34,518 nucleotides of DNA from an uncultured Lachnospiraceae bacterium (GTDB taxonomy: Bacteria; Bacillota; Clostridia; Lachnospirales; Lachnospiraceae). A model generated the notes under the pieces. It saw nothing but the letters and a program-made list of their open reading frames with translations. It was not told the origin of the DNA and searched no databases. Positions within the stretch are counted from its first letter, which is position 1. The number at the start of each line of letters is the position of its first letter. The stretch is taken from contig CACWGK010000016.1 of assembly GCA_902760415.1 (NCBI GenBank), forward strand, positions 1 to 34,518. Direction: 5' to 3'. Below are positions 1-7,712 of this stretch, piece after piece. The translations under genes and the position numbers were made by a program.

Positions 1-1114
1 TTGAAATGTTTAGAGTTCCATTTACGGATTCGACGCGGCTTCGAATATTTTCTAGTCCCATTCCATAATCATCAAAGTTCTCTGAATTAGTTTCATTATT
101 TTTATTCTTGGCAGATTCATTTGCACTGCCAGAATCGATTGTCTGATCTAAACTGTAGTCATGGATGATCAGCTGATACATAGAGGGATGCTCATTCAGC
201 TTGATATCTACATCCGTGTTTGTGCTGTGCTTGATAATATTTGAGATACACTCCTTTGAGATACCGATTATCGCGTACTTAACAGGTCGAGGCGTATCAT
301 TTCCTATATCAAGATCCATGTTGACATTAAACTTATCTCTAAGCACTTTAGCCATATCTGATATGTTCGCCTTCACATCGATAGAATCATCGTGAAGATC
401 ATGTACGCTGGAGCGGATAGAGTTCATCGCACTGTCGAGGGTTTCTCTGACGCCCTCAAGCTCGGTGTGGATAGGTTCTTCCTTATGGATTGCGAGAAGA
501 GCCCCCATTTGAAGGATGGCGCGTGAAAGCGTGTGTCCTACGTTATCGTGTATTTCTCTGGCTATTCTGTTACGCTCCGAAAGCTGAGCGTTATAAATCT
601 CTGTATCTCTCGCGTTGAGCAGTTCAGTGTTCTGGGACCTGAGTCGGCTGGTCTTCTCGGAACTGTCGTCACGCATTTTCTTAAGATCCTTTGAGTATTT
701 GCCTATCATTTCAGATTTGATACTCATTATGATCGAGAGAAATGAAATGATCAGCACGAGTAGTCCTGAAGGAAAGCTGAAGTTCATTAGAATTGCAATT
801 AACCCGAGCAGAAAGGCGAAGTAGTTTCGACTCCAGGCGATGTCATATATGATGAGCGGGATAATTGCTATAAGTGGCGGAAACTTTAGGGCGCCTATGA
901 CCAGCGCGGTCTCGATAGAGAATGCGGCCTTTTCCTTCATATCAGAAAGCTTCATCGAATAGTCAGGTTGCTCTCTCGATAAGAGATAGTAATTGAAAGA
1001 AGTGCAGATTATAGCGATATATAAGCATAAAAGGTAGTCTGTACCATTTACAAATAGAGATATGGTATAGACTGTAAGTGCTAAAAGTATTACTTTGTCG
1101 ATTAATCTGCTCAT
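1..1114 (-). CDS. Sensor histidine kinase, HisKA_3 (NarL/DesK/LiaS-like) type, 3' end outside the window
   Basis: Reading leftward from the ATG at 1112-1114, an open frame runs off the window at base 1, giving about 371 residues without a stop. The first ~130 residues are hydrophobic with five or six likely membrane segments, followed by a charged linker (KYSKDLKKMRDDSSEK). The dimerisation/phosphoacceptor motif ERNRIAREIHDNVGH places the phosphorylated His at about residue 189. An N-box (KECISNIIKHS) and a G-box (DYGMGLENIRSRV) of the HATPase domain follow, so only the extreme C-terminus is missing. Kinases of this class phosphorylate LuxR/NarL-type response regulators; a partner would be expected just beyond the left edge. 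The ligand is unknown. Whether it controls the nearby ABC exporter is only a guess from proximity. The start lies 7 nt from a good -10 box and has no visible ribosome binding site. Confidence 0.9.
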   Translation of the reverse strand, partial: MSRLIDKVILLALTVYTISLFVNGTDYLLCLYIAIICTSFNYYLLSREQPDYSMKLSDMKEKAAFSIETALVIGALKFPPLIAIIPLIIYDIAWSRNYFAFLLGLIAILMNFSFPSGLLVLIISFLSIIMSIKSEMIGKYSKDLKKMRDDSSEKTSRLRSQNTELLNARDTEIYNAQLSERNRIAREIHDNVGHTLSRAILQMGALLAIHKEEPIHTELEGVRETLDSAMNSIRSSVHDLHDDSIDVKANISDMAKVLRDKFNVNMDLDIGNDTPRPVKYAIIGISKECISNIIKHSTNTDVDIKLNEHPSMYQLIIHDYSLDQTIDSGSANESAKNKNNETNSENFDDYGMGLENIRSRVESVNGTLNIS

Positions 1115-1121
1115 GGCATAT

Positions 1122-1150
1122 ATTATATCAATTATTTTTTTGAGGTTAAA
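1122..1150 (-). promoter_or_regulatory. Promoter of the sensor kinase gene
   Basis: On the minus strand, TTTAAC is followed by a 17-nt spacer and a perfect TATAAT (plus-strand 1122-1127). Transcription would begin at or within a base or two of the kinase ATG, implying a leaderless or near-leaderless message. Seen by eye only. Confidence 0.5.
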
Positions 1151-1245
1151 CCCTTTTTGTTGTGCTTTTGTTGTTCTTTTGATGTGTATTTCGTGCAAAA
1201 TATTTCAGAAGATGTATATCTATACTGAAATCACAGCTGTGTGAA

Positions 1246-1274
1246 TTGATGGATACAGGAGTCTGTGATATCAT
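1246..1274 (+). promoter_or_regulatory. Putative promoter of the choline-binding-repeat protein gene
   Basis: TTGATG, a 17-nt spacer and TATCAT form a plausible sigma-A promoter 40 nt before the start codon. A near-palindrome TCACAGCTGTGTGA lies just upstream at 1231-1244 and could be an operator. Both are visual calls. Confidence 0.45.
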
Positions 1275-1313
1275 ACAGTGGATAAAATATAAAAAACGTG
1301 GAGGTAAACGTAA

Positions 1314-2363
1314 ATGAAGAAAATGAAGAAACTTGTAACTGCTGTTGTACTTGCTGCGGTCATCTTCATCTCAAGTATCGCTCCAGCTTCATTTGATGCA
1401 AATGCTGCATCAGGTACTTGGAAGAGCGATTCAAATGGTTGGTGGTATGAGTATTCAAATGGTAGTTACGCAAGTAGTACTTGGCTTCAGATTGGTGGAA
1501 GTTGGTATTACTTCAAGTCGAATGGTTATATGGATGCAGGTGGATACCGTGATGGCTACTGGCTGAATGGTGACGGCTCATGGGATACTAGATATTCTGG
1601 TGGCAAGTGGGCAAGCAACAGCACTGGCTGGTGGTATACAGACTCTTCAGGTTGGTATCCAACAAAACAGTGGCTTCAGATTGATGGAAGCTGGTACTAC
1701 TTCAAGGATAATGGCTATATGGCAGCTAACGAGTGGGTAGACGGCTACTATCTTGATTCAAATGGTGTTTGGGATCCAAATCATACTAAGTACAGCGGTG
1801 CCTGGGTAGATGCATATAAGGCTGAAATCGAGAAGTTTGCATCTAAGAACAAGGAGACTAAGTATGGAAAGATCAGATATAATCTTATCTATATCGATAA
1901 TGATGATATTCCTGAACTTGTATGTTCAAAGGTTGGTTACTTCGTAACTGTGTATACTTACTACAACGGTAATGCAAAATGTATCATGGATAACTGGGGA
2001 TATGGTGCCGGTGGTAATTCTGGATACAATTACGGAAAAAAGACAGGTATCGTATCAAATGAGAATTCTGATATGGCTGGTGCTCTTCACTATACAACTT
2101 ATTGGAAGCTCGAAAATGGTGAGCTGAAGCAGACAGAGTACTATCTATGTACAGCTATGTTTGATTATAAGAAGTATGGCGCTGATTGGAATCATGCTGA
2201 TGATGCTGATTATCACTACTACAAGATTCTTTCCTCTTCAAAGGGTAAGAAGAGTGATTACCAGGAAGTATCTAAGACAGATTTTAATGCTCTTAAGTAT
2301 AATTCAGATGTATACATAACAGGCGGCTGGACAAAGGACGAAATCTACGCTCAGTTCCAGTAA
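1314..2363 (+). CDS. Secreted choline/cell-wall-binding-repeat protein
   Basis: A 349-residue exported protein. Residues 1-32 form a signal peptide (MKKMKKLVTAVVLAAVIF, cleavage likely after DANA). Residues ~33-160 hold aromatic-rich choline-binding-type repeats: GWWYEYSNGSY, TWLQIGGSWYYFKSNGYM, GWWYTDSSGWYP, QWLQIDGSWYYFKDNGYM. Such repeats attach proteins non-covalently to teichoic acids or other cell-wall glycans. Residues ~160-349 are a second domain that I do not recognise by name; it contains the phrase YNLIYIDNDDIPELV, common in clostridial extracellular proteins of unknown function, and I see no enzyme motif. A clear GGAGGT ribosome binding site at about 1301-1306 fixes the start. The gene is single, with its own promoter and a strong bidirectional terminator. 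A wall-associated surface role is likely; the C-terminal function is unknown. Confidence 0.88.
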   Translation: MKKMKKLVTAVVLAAVIFISSIAPASFDANAASGTWKSDSNGWWYEYSNGSYASSTWLQIGGSWYYFKSNGYMDAGGYRDGYWLNGDGSWDTRYSGGKWASNSTGWWYTDSSGWYPTKQWLQIDGSWYYFKDNGYMAANEWVDGYYLDSNGVWDPNHTKYSGAWVDAYKAEIEKFASKNKETKYGKIRYNLIYIDNDDIPELVCSKVGYFVTVYTYYNGNAKCIMDNWGYGAGGNSGYNYGKKTGIVSNENSDMAGALHYTTYWKLENGELKQTEYYLCTAMFDYKKYGADWNHADDADYHYYKILSSSKGKKSDYQEVSKTDFNALKYNSDVYITGGWTKDEIYAQFQ

Positions 2364-2373
2364 ACCTGAACCC

Positions 2374-2429
2374 AACATAAAATGAGTCACTTTTTACGTC
2401 CGACGTAAAAGTGACTCATTTTTTATGTT
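2374..2429. terminator. Bidirectional terminator, copy 1 of the TGAGTCA/ACGTYCGACGT hairpin family
   Basis: The arms AACATAAAATGAGTCAC and its complement enclose ACGT-CCG-ACGT, and the stem is almost fully paired. T runs lie on both sides, so it can serve both the rightward surface-protein gene and the leftward ABC operon that converge here. Two related copies lie at 21075-21119 and 28646-28688. Confidence 0.85.
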
Positions 2430-2440
2430 AAAGGGGGTGG

Positions 2441-3622
2441 TTATGCTTTGTTATCTCCGAAGAATCTTGTGAATACCAGTCCGATGGAGAGGCATACCAG
2501 TCCGAAGAGCAGCTGCATACCGAAGTTTCCTGCTACATCGTTAAATGTAGCGCCTTCGTACCAGATCTGTTTAAGTCCTACTGAATACCAGTAGTTTGGA
2601 GTAAACTGTCCGACTTTAGCGACTTTATCACCAAGTAGACTCAGATCTACAAATGTTCCGCCTAAGAAGGAAAATGATAGTCCAAGAATACATGTTATAT
2701 AAGAGTTAGGATTTGCTGATCCCTTCTTTGCTACGCCTAGTGGAAGACTTGTTATCATAGATAGTAGCATAGTGATACTAAGTGTATAGATAAATGTATT
2801 TGCTATGGAAAGATACCAAGGCGTGGTAAAGAGGAGAGGACCATTATTTCTATAGCTAGCTATTATATCTAGGATAACAGTTACAAGGACTGCGATAGTA
2901 GCACATCCAAGTACAAGCGATATATTTCTACTTGTCATTTTATAACTGGATATTATGGTTCTGTTCTTCTTCTCTGATTCGTTGAAGCTCATCACTACAG
3001 GAAGTACACCTGAGAAGATAATAGTCATGATTCCAAATGGAAGATACTGAAATGTAGAATATATCTTTTCTGATGTTACTGCCTCTTTCTTCTGCATTTC
3101 AACAAACTTTGAAGTGTCCATAGTATCTATACATTTTGATGATGCATCTGTGAGAGATACTCCGGACTTCATATAATCCTTAACAGAGTTTAGATACTGA
3201 TTTATCTGCATATTTATGAAGATTGCGTATGGCATAGAGTCATCATAAGTTGTTTCTAGAAGACTGTCTGCGATACTCTCATCTGATGCTTCAGTGAGCT
3301 TTGTGAAGTTTTCTCCAAAGCCTTCAGGTATTTCGATATATTCTCTGATAGTGAGATAGTACAGCATATCCTTAATCTGCTCGTCCGAATAGGTACCTTC
3401 CTTGAGGTTATGCTTTGAGTCAAGGAACTTAACGAGCTCTTTTGATACTTCTGAATTATCGTTATCTACCACAAGAATTGTATATTTATTTAAGGTTACT
3501 TCTTCGTCTGGTTTCTGCCCAGTAGTCATCATGAGTAGCATGAATATGATAATGGCGCTATATATAGCAAGCGATATCTTATATTGTCTCATAACCTTAA
3601 AGAAAGTCTTAAATATCTGCAT
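2441..3622 (-). CDS. ABC-2 type transporter permease (second permease of the operon)
   Basis: A 393-residue integral membrane protein with the ABC-2 permease layout: one N-terminal membrane segment (~15-35, AIYSAIIIFMLLMM), a long extracytoplasmic loop (~36-190), then about five membrane segments (~190-390). The loop starts with the phrase YTILVVDNDNSEVS, similar to the YhgE/Pip and ABC2_membrane_3 type (compare 'VVDxDxS' in such proteins). It is the last gene of a leftward operon: ATPase (6043-5096), permease (5082-3667), then this gene after a 44-nt gap. An AAGGAA ribosome binding site precedes the ATG at 3622. With its partner it probably forms a heterodimeric export channel for a peptide, drug or lipid; the substrate cannot be read from the sequence. 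Confidence 0.85.
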   Translation of the reverse strand: MQIFKTFFKVMRQYKISLAIYSAIIIFMLLMMTTGQKPDEEVTLNKYTILVVDNDNSEVSKELVKFLDSKHNLKEGTYSDEQIKDMLYYLTIREYIEIPEGFGENFTKLTEASDESIADSLLETTYDDSMPYAIFINMQINQYLNSVKDYMKSGVSLTDASSKCIDTMDTSKFVEMQKKEAVTSEKIYSTFQYLPFGIMTIIFSGVLPVVMSFNESEKKNRTIISSYKMTSRNISLVLGCATIAVLVTVILDIIASYRNNGPLLFTTPWYLSIANTFIYTLSITMLLSMITSLPLGVAKKGSANPNSYITCILGLSFSFLGGTFVDLSLLGDKVAKVGQFTPNYWYSVGLKQIWYEGATFNDVAGNFGMQLLFGLVCLSIGLVFTRFFGDNKA

Positions 3623-3666
3623 AGCGATTCCTTTCTGTATTTATAACAATCTATTAAAGAATTGTA

Positions 3667-5082
3667 TTATAACGACTTGTATGATGAGCGACGGGAGAGT
3701 AGACAACCTATAAGAAGCATTATGCCGCTGGTGATCAGTATGTACATTATTGCTCTATAATATCTTGGTCCAACACCGAATACATTTAGTGAATAAAATG
3801 CATCTGTTATAACGGCTGAAGGATTGATTCGGTTAAACCAAGGTGCCTTCTGCTCAACTATCATTTTCATGTCGCCGTACATAAGTCCTGACAAGAATCC
3901 GCCTCCCAGCATGATAACCATGAGGATTGCTTCTTTCTTATCACCTGATAGCTTACCGAAATGAGCTATCATAAATCCAAGTGTGTCTCCAACAAGGCTT
4001 GCAAGAAATGTTGTTAAGTAAATGTAGGAGATATCACCACCAAAGTTTATCTTCAAAATGTATATAAGGTATGTGAGTGTGAAAAGTATTATTACAGTCT
4101 GAAGGACTACGACAGCAGTAAGCTGAGCAAGTTCGTGAATCAATTTCACAGTTGGTGAGCAGTCTATTCTGATACCTGTATCTGACTGGTTTGCCTGGCT
4201 GTTTACGATAAGACTGAGGGAAGCCATAGCGCCCATTATAGCAACCATTGCTATAAGGTTATAGAAGTATGAAACGAATGGATCCTTATTCTCACCGGCC
4301 ATCTTCTTTGCTTCAATGAAGTCTATTGATTCAGTGCTTTCGTCCATGATCTCGTCAGATTTTTCCAGATTAGAATTATCGTTATTTATTGTGTCGATTG
4401 CCTTACCTACTTCAAGCTTATATTCACTGATAATAGTAGATAGGATGCTGTGCTTAACTCCATTTCCATTTACCAGAAGATGAATATCTGTCATTGAATC
4501 TACAGTAATGATACCGGCGATGTCGCCATCTGAGAGAAGCTTCTCTGCTTCTTCGTGAGAGGAAACCTGGACCTGCTTTACCATCTTTGTTCCTTCGTCA
4601 TATTTTAAGTCTTCGATGACTTTGATGAAGGGGAGATCAGATGCGCTTATGTTATCAACCTGTGATTTATCACATTTGAGATATTCATAAGGGAAAAGGT
4701 CTAGATTATAATCCTTCATATCCTCGTAGCTCTTAACGGCTTCTATGTTATCTACGACTTCCTCTGATAAAGGCTCTTCCTTGTTAAATGTCTCGCCCAT
4801 AGCCTCGGCTGTGGCCTTTTCGGTATAGTAATCTTCGAAGTCCTCAGAGATTTTATCTTTATCCAGATTTGAAAAGGCTTCCAAGGTTTTATATTCATTT
4901 ATCGCACCATCTGTAACTTCGATTACAACTGGTATGGTCTCACTCTTCTGAGAACTATATATTGTGCTGAATGCGAAGTAGAAGAGTGTTCCAAGTACAA
5001 GTGGAAATGCAAATGTCCAAATCATATATGTTTTTGATCTTATGAGCTTCTTGAGCTCGGCTATACATATTCTTCCAAACAT
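3667..5082 (-). CDS. ABC-2 type transporter permease (first permease of the operon)
   Basis: A 471-residue permease with an N-terminal membrane segment (~18-42, MIWTFAFPLVLGTLFYFAF), a ~220-residue extracytoplasmic region rich in acidic residues, and about six C-terminal membrane segments (from YFYNLIAMVAIMGAMASLSL onward). The motif GGGFLSGLMYGDM in the C-terminal half resembles the conserved ABC-2 'GGxxxP/SGxM' stretch. The start is set by GAGGAT upstream and lies 13 nt after the ATPase stop, so the two genes are translated from one message. The large extracellular insert and pairing with a second non-identical permease are typical of clostridial exporters of unknown substrate (antimicrobial peptide or lantibiotic defence is common, but not shown here). 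Confidence 0.85.
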   Translation of the reverse strand: MFGRICIAELKKLIRSKTYMIWTFAFPLVLGTLFYFAFSTIYSSQKSETIPVVIEVTDGAINEYKTLEAFSNLDKDKISEDFEDYYTEKATAEAMGETFNKEEPLSEEVVDNIEAVKSYEDMKDYNLDLFPYEYLKCDKSQVDNISASDLPFIKVIEDLKYDEGTKMVKQVQVSSHEEAEKLLSDGDIAGIITVDSMTDIHLLVNGNGVKHSILSTIISEYKLEVGKAIDTINNDNSNLEKSDEIMDESTESIDFIEAKKMAGENKDPFVSYFYNLIAMVAIMGAMASLSLIVNSQANQSDTGIRIDCSPTVKLIHELAQLTAVVVLQTVIILFTLTYLIYILKINFGGDISYIYLTTFLASLVGDTLGFMIAHFGKLSGDKKEAILMVIMLGGGFLSGLMYGDMKMIVEQKAPWFNRINPSAVITDAFYSLNVFGVGPRYYRAIMYILITSGIMLLIGCLLSRRSSYKSL

Positions 5083-5095
5083 ATTTTTATCCTCA

Positions 5096-6043
5096 TCAAT
5101 CTTTGTCGCGAAGTTCTTTTCCTGTTATTTCCAGGAACACATCATTTAGTGTAGGCAGCTCAGAGTAGATTCGTTCGTAGTTCACATTGTTCTCTGAGAG
5201 ATACTCTATAACGTGAGTAATGTTATGCTTGCCACCGTTACATTTGATGGTGAGCTTATCGCTCATGTACTGAACATCGTATACATGGTTAAGTTTCTTA
5301 ATAGCTTCGATATGCTCAGCAGGAAGTTTTCTGATATCGACGATTACATTTTCTGTATTCTTGATCTTGCCCTTAAGTTCTTCGCTGGTTCCGGATGCAA
5401 CCTCCTTACCCTTATCCATAATGAGGATTTTTGAACATATCTGTTCAATCTCTTCCATGTAATGGGAGGTGTAAATGATAGTTGCACCGTTCTTGTTGAG
5501 CTCGATTACTCCTTCGAGGATTTTGTTTCTCGACTGAGGATCAACTGCGACTGTTGGCTCATCCAGGATTATCAGATCAGGCTTATGAGCGATTCCGCAG
5601 GCGATGTTGAGACGTCTTAGAAGACCACCTGACAGCTTCTTAGGATAGAACTTTCTAAAGTCGTTTAGATCAACGAACTTAATTGCGTCCTCTACGTACT
5701 GGCGTCTAGTTTTCTTATCTCTTATGTATAGTCCGCAGAAGTAATCGATATTTTCGTATACTGTAAGCTCATCGAAGACAGCTACGTTCTGACATACAAC
5801 GCCGATCCTCTTTTTCAAATCTCTTCTGTTAGGTCCCATTTTCTCGCCGAAGAGCTGAACCTCTCCCTTATCATATTTTAGAAGAGACAGGAGGCAGTTG
5901 ATGGTAGTTGTCTTACCAGAACCGTTAGGACCGAGCAGTCCGAATATCTCGCCTTTCTTAATCTCGAGACTGAAGTTATCCAGAGCAATCAGCTCTTTAT
6001 ATCTCTTTACCAGATTACTAATCTTTACAACTGTTTCGCTCAT
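5096..6043 (-). CDS. ABC transporter ATP-binding protein
   Basis: The nucleotide-binding subunit of the adjacent ABC-2 exporter, 315 residues from the preferred start. The core shows Walker A (GLLGPNGSGKTTT), Q-loop (VVCQNVAVFDELTVYENI), signature (LSGGLLRRLNIACGIA), Walker B (LIILDEPTVAVDP) and the H-loop (IIYTSHYMEE). The ~90-residue C-terminal extension is typical of DrrA/CcmA-like export ATPases. An in-frame ATG five codons upstream (6058) exists but has no ribosome binding site; the sequence AGGGAAAG sits just before the ATG at 6043, so I chose 6043. First gene of the three-gene leftward operon. The signature helix has LL instead of the common QK or QR after LSGG, a minor variation. Confidence 0.92.
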   Translation of the reverse strand: MSETVVKISNLVKRYKELIALDNFSLEIKKGEIFGLLGPNGSGKTTTINCLLSLLKYDKGEVQLFGEKMGPNRRDLKKRIGVVCQNVAVFDELTVYENIDYFCGLYIRDKKTRRQYVEDAIKFVDLNDFRKFYPKKLSGGLLRRLNIACGIAHKPDLIILDEPTVAVDPQSRNKILEGVIELNKNGATIIYTSHYMEEIEQICSKILIMDKGKEVASGTSEELKGKIKNTENVIVDIRKLPAEHIEAIKKLNHVYDVQYMSDKLTIKCNGGKHNITHVIEYLSENNVNYERIYSELPTLNDVFLEITGKELRDKD

Positions 6044-6084
6044 ATCTTTCCCTTTCATTGTTTGATATTAAAAGTTTTTATATA

Positions 6085-6125
6085 CAAAAATGGTGTCATA
6101 GGTTTCTCACCTACTGACACCATTC
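6085..6125 (-). terminator. Rho-independent terminator of the PH-domain-like gene
   Basis: Read leftward, AATGGTGTCAGTAGGT, a GAGAA loop and ACCTATGACACCATT form a near-perfect stem followed by TTTTTG. It lies between the stop of the gene at 6216-6614 and the start of the ABC operon, so it separates the two minus-strand units. Confidence 0.8.
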
Positions 6126-6157
6126 TATCAAATCATATTTTTTCTTGTAGTGAACAC

Positions 6158-6185
6158 TGTCACAACTCTTAAGTGACAAATGTCA
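6158..6185. promoter_or_regulatory. Cluster of TGTCA/TGACA half-sites upstream of the ABC operon (possible operator)
   Basis: TGTCAC and GTGACA are arranged as an inverted repeat with a 9-nt spacer (6158-6178). It overlaps a second palindrome TGACA-AA-TGTCA (6174-6185). The region is the only non-coding stretch between the upstream gene and the ABC operon. The regulator is unknown. Confidence 0.35.
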
Positions 6186-6215
6186 TATTATCGAAAATCT
6201 ATTAAAGCAGCGTTA

Positions 6216-6614
6216 CTAATGATGATAATCATCGTCAAAGTCATCTGCGAATCCATCGTGATCATGATCTGTCATGAACTCACGGCCGGAGATACGTTTA
6301 CGCTGTCTCTCTTCCTCAACGAGCTGAGAGAGTTGCTCCTTAACTTCCTTAGCATTCTTGATATTCTTCAGTTCGAAGCATTTCATGGTCTTATCTGAAC
6401 TATCGACCTTGATTGTTCCCATCTTGAAGATACGCTGTCCGAAGGAACGAGTCAGTGAGATATCAAGAATACGGTAGAGTCTTACCTCGTCTTCCTGCTT
6501 TGAAAGTATACCCTTCTCGATGAAGAGTCGCTCATCGTCGAAGCTATATACGGTGAAGGACCATGGCAGTCCGCACCAGTTTCTTTTTCTTTCTCTAAAA
6601 AGTATTTCTCCCAT
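6216..6614 (-). CDS. Small bacterial PH-domain-like protein (bPH2/DUF304 type) with acidic/His tail
   Basis: A 132-residue protein. The region ~18-90 (SFTVYSFDDERLFIEKGILSK ... VRLYRILDISLTRSFGQRIF ... GTIKVDSSDKTMKCFELKNI) has the pattern of the bacterial PH domain seen in YdbS/YdbT-like proteins: an alternating beta pattern and a central 'I.DI...RSF.QRIF..GTI.V' phrase. Unlike YdbS it has no membrane segments. Residues ~90-110 form a charged helix (AKEVKEQLSQLVEEERQRKR). The C-terminus is rich in Asp and His (DHDHDGFADDFDDDYHH) and might bind metal, which is inference. AGGGAGG precedes the start. It is monocistronic, with its own extended -10 promoter and a terminator. Confidence 0.75.
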   Translation of the reverse strand: MGEILFRERKRNWCGLPWSFTVYSFDDERLFIEKGILSKQEDEVRLYRILDISLTRSFGQRIFKMGTIKVDSSDKTMKCFELKNIKNAKEVKEQLSQLVEEERQRKRISGREFMTDHDHDGFADDFDDDYHH

Positions 6615-6659
6615 AATAACCTCCCTAAATACACGCCGCGTCGCATATGAATAATTAAA

Positions 6660-6688
6660 ATTATAACAAGACTCATTTTAACACATAA
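6660..6688 (-). promoter_or_regulatory. Promoter of the PH-domain-like gene
   Basis: On the minus strand an extended -10 box (TGTTATAAT) lies 17 nt from a weak -35 (TTATGT), 46 nt before the ATG at 6614. It forms the leftward half of a divergent promoter region with 6720-6748. Confidence 0.5.
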
Positions 6689-6719
6689 GAGGGGTACAAC
6701 GAAAGAACTTTTCCGCCCC

Positions 6720-6748
6720 TTGTGATTACTGCCGTATTGTTGTATATT
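6720..6748 (+). promoter_or_regulatory. Promoter of the lipoprotein-pncC pair
   Basis: TTGTGA, a 17-nt spacer and TATATT lie 42 nt upstream of the lipoprotein start. The match to the sigma-A consensus is good. Visual call. Confidence 0.5.
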
Positions 6749-6790
6749 CGTACTAGAACTCTAAAGGTTGTTTTTAAAAGAGAGGTTAAT

Positions 6791-7024
6791 ATGGTTAAGA
6801 AGTTTAAGAAGATGATTATAGCAGCTATGCTTGTTCTGTCTCTTGGCACAGTTACAGCTTGCGGCGGAACAGGTTCTGATGTGAGCGATGAGAATAATGA
6901 TGTTCTGGAGCGTGAAGTTGAGCTTGGTAACAGGCTTAAGGAGAAGGCGAAGGACAATGTAGAACAGCAGGGAGAACAGTCAGAGCAGACTGACGATATG
7001 CTGGATAATATCCCTACAGAATAA
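6791..7024 (+). CDS. Small putative lipoprotein
   Basis: A 77-residue protein from the ATG at 6791. Upstream in-frame codons exist, but only this start has a ribosome binding site (AGAGAGG) and it places a lipoprotein signal at the N-terminus: positively charged MVKKFKKM, hydrophobic IIAAMLVLSLG, and lipobox VTAC with the Cys at residue 24. The mature part is about 50 residues, highly acidic and glutamine-rich (LEREVELGNRLKEKAKDN, QQGEQSEQTDD), probably a helical or disordered peptide tethered outside the membrane. No family recognised. The stop is 20 nt before the amidase gene, so the two are likely cotranscribed, though a functional link is not obvious. Confidence 0.75.
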   Translation: MVKKFKKMIIAAMLVLSLGTVTACGGTGSDVSDENNDVLEREVELGNRLKEKAKDNVEQQGEQSEQTDDMLDNIPTE

Positions 7025-7044
7025 GCTGGCTGACAGGAGCGGAC

Positions 7045-7521
7045 ATGGAAAAAGATATAGAGTATAAAGTAGTGGAGCTTCTTATAAAGAAAGGGTTCCA
7101 TATAACATTTGCAGAGTCCTGTACAGCAGGACTTGCAGCAGGACGCCTGGTAAATGTACCAGATGCATCGAAGGTACTGGACGTAAGCTTCGTGACTTAT
7201 GCAAATGAAGCTAAAGTGAAGTACGTTGGTGTAGATGAGGAAACTATCGAGAGATGCGGCGTTGTAAGTGAAGAGGTAGCTGGGCAGATGGCGCGTGGCG
7301 CGGCAGAAGCTATGGGCGCTGAGGTTGGAGTTGGAATCTCGGGAATTGCAGGTCCTACTGGAGGCACTGCTGAGAAGCCTGTTGGTATGGTATGCTTTGG
7401 AATCTGTATCGACGGAGAGGTATCAACTTATACAAAGCAGTTTGGTAACATCGGACGTAACGAGGTCCGCGCATGTTCTGTTGACTTTATATATGAGAAA
7501 CTTGCAGAACTGCTCAAATAA
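7045..7521 (+). CDS. pncC: CinA C-terminal domain protein (nicotinamide-nucleotide amidase PncC type)
   Basis: A 158-residue stand-alone CinA C-terminal domain. Hallmarks are FAESCTAGLAAGRLVNVPDASKV near the N-terminus, SFVTYANEAKVKYVGV, VVSEEVAGQMARGA and GISGIAGPTGGTAEKPVGMVCFGI. In characterised members this domain deamidates nicotinamide mononucleotide to nicotinic acid mononucleotide, recycling NMN from DNA ligase into NAD synthesis. The N-terminal CinA/MoCF-like domain of the fused competence protein is absent, as in E. coli PncC (YgaD). AGGAG lies 7 nt upstream of the ATG. It is the second gene after the small lipoprotein. The family is confident; the exact substrate is from family knowledge. 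Confidence 0.9.
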   Translation: MEKDIEYKVVELLIKKGFHITFAESCTAGLAAGRLVNVPDASKVLDVSFVTYANEAKVKYVGVDEETIERCGVVSEEVAGQMARGAAEAMGAEVGVGISGIAGPTGGTAEKPVGMVCFGICIDGEVSTYTKQFGNIGRNEVRACSVDFIYEKLAELLK

Positions 7522-7577
7522 GTGAAATATATTAAAAGATTGAAAAAATACATGCATAAGTAACGATAGTTAGTGAT

Positions 7578-7603
7578 TTGACAAAAAACGGTCAAAATAT
7601 AAC
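7578..7603 (+). promoter_or_regulatory. Tentative promoter of the giant surface-protein gene
   Basis: A perfect TTGACA is followed by TATAAC after only 14 nt; the same bases form a small inverted repeat (TTGAC ... GTCAA). The short spacer makes this doubtful. A TATTAT at 7667-7672 is an alternative -10. The 191-nt gap holds nothing else that I recognise. Confidence 0.3.
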
Positions 7604-7712
7604 AAAAAATGGGCACAATAGTCGGGGGTTTAATGTTAATTTAATTTATTGTGTGGGAATTATTCATATTATTTGGAAGGAAAAATAAAAGTAGAATGGG
7701 GAAAAAGCAATT

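Noticed and set aside
6668-6680. GACTCATTTTA upstream of the PH-like gene as a fourth copy of the hairpin family
   Set aside because: Only one arm is present, with no ACGTYCGACGT core; likely chance.
6673-7101. 142-codon minus-strand frame opposite the lipoprotein and pncC start
   Set aside because: Ser/Pro/Leu-rich composition typical of an antisense shadow; it covers two well-supported plus-strand genes and their promoter.
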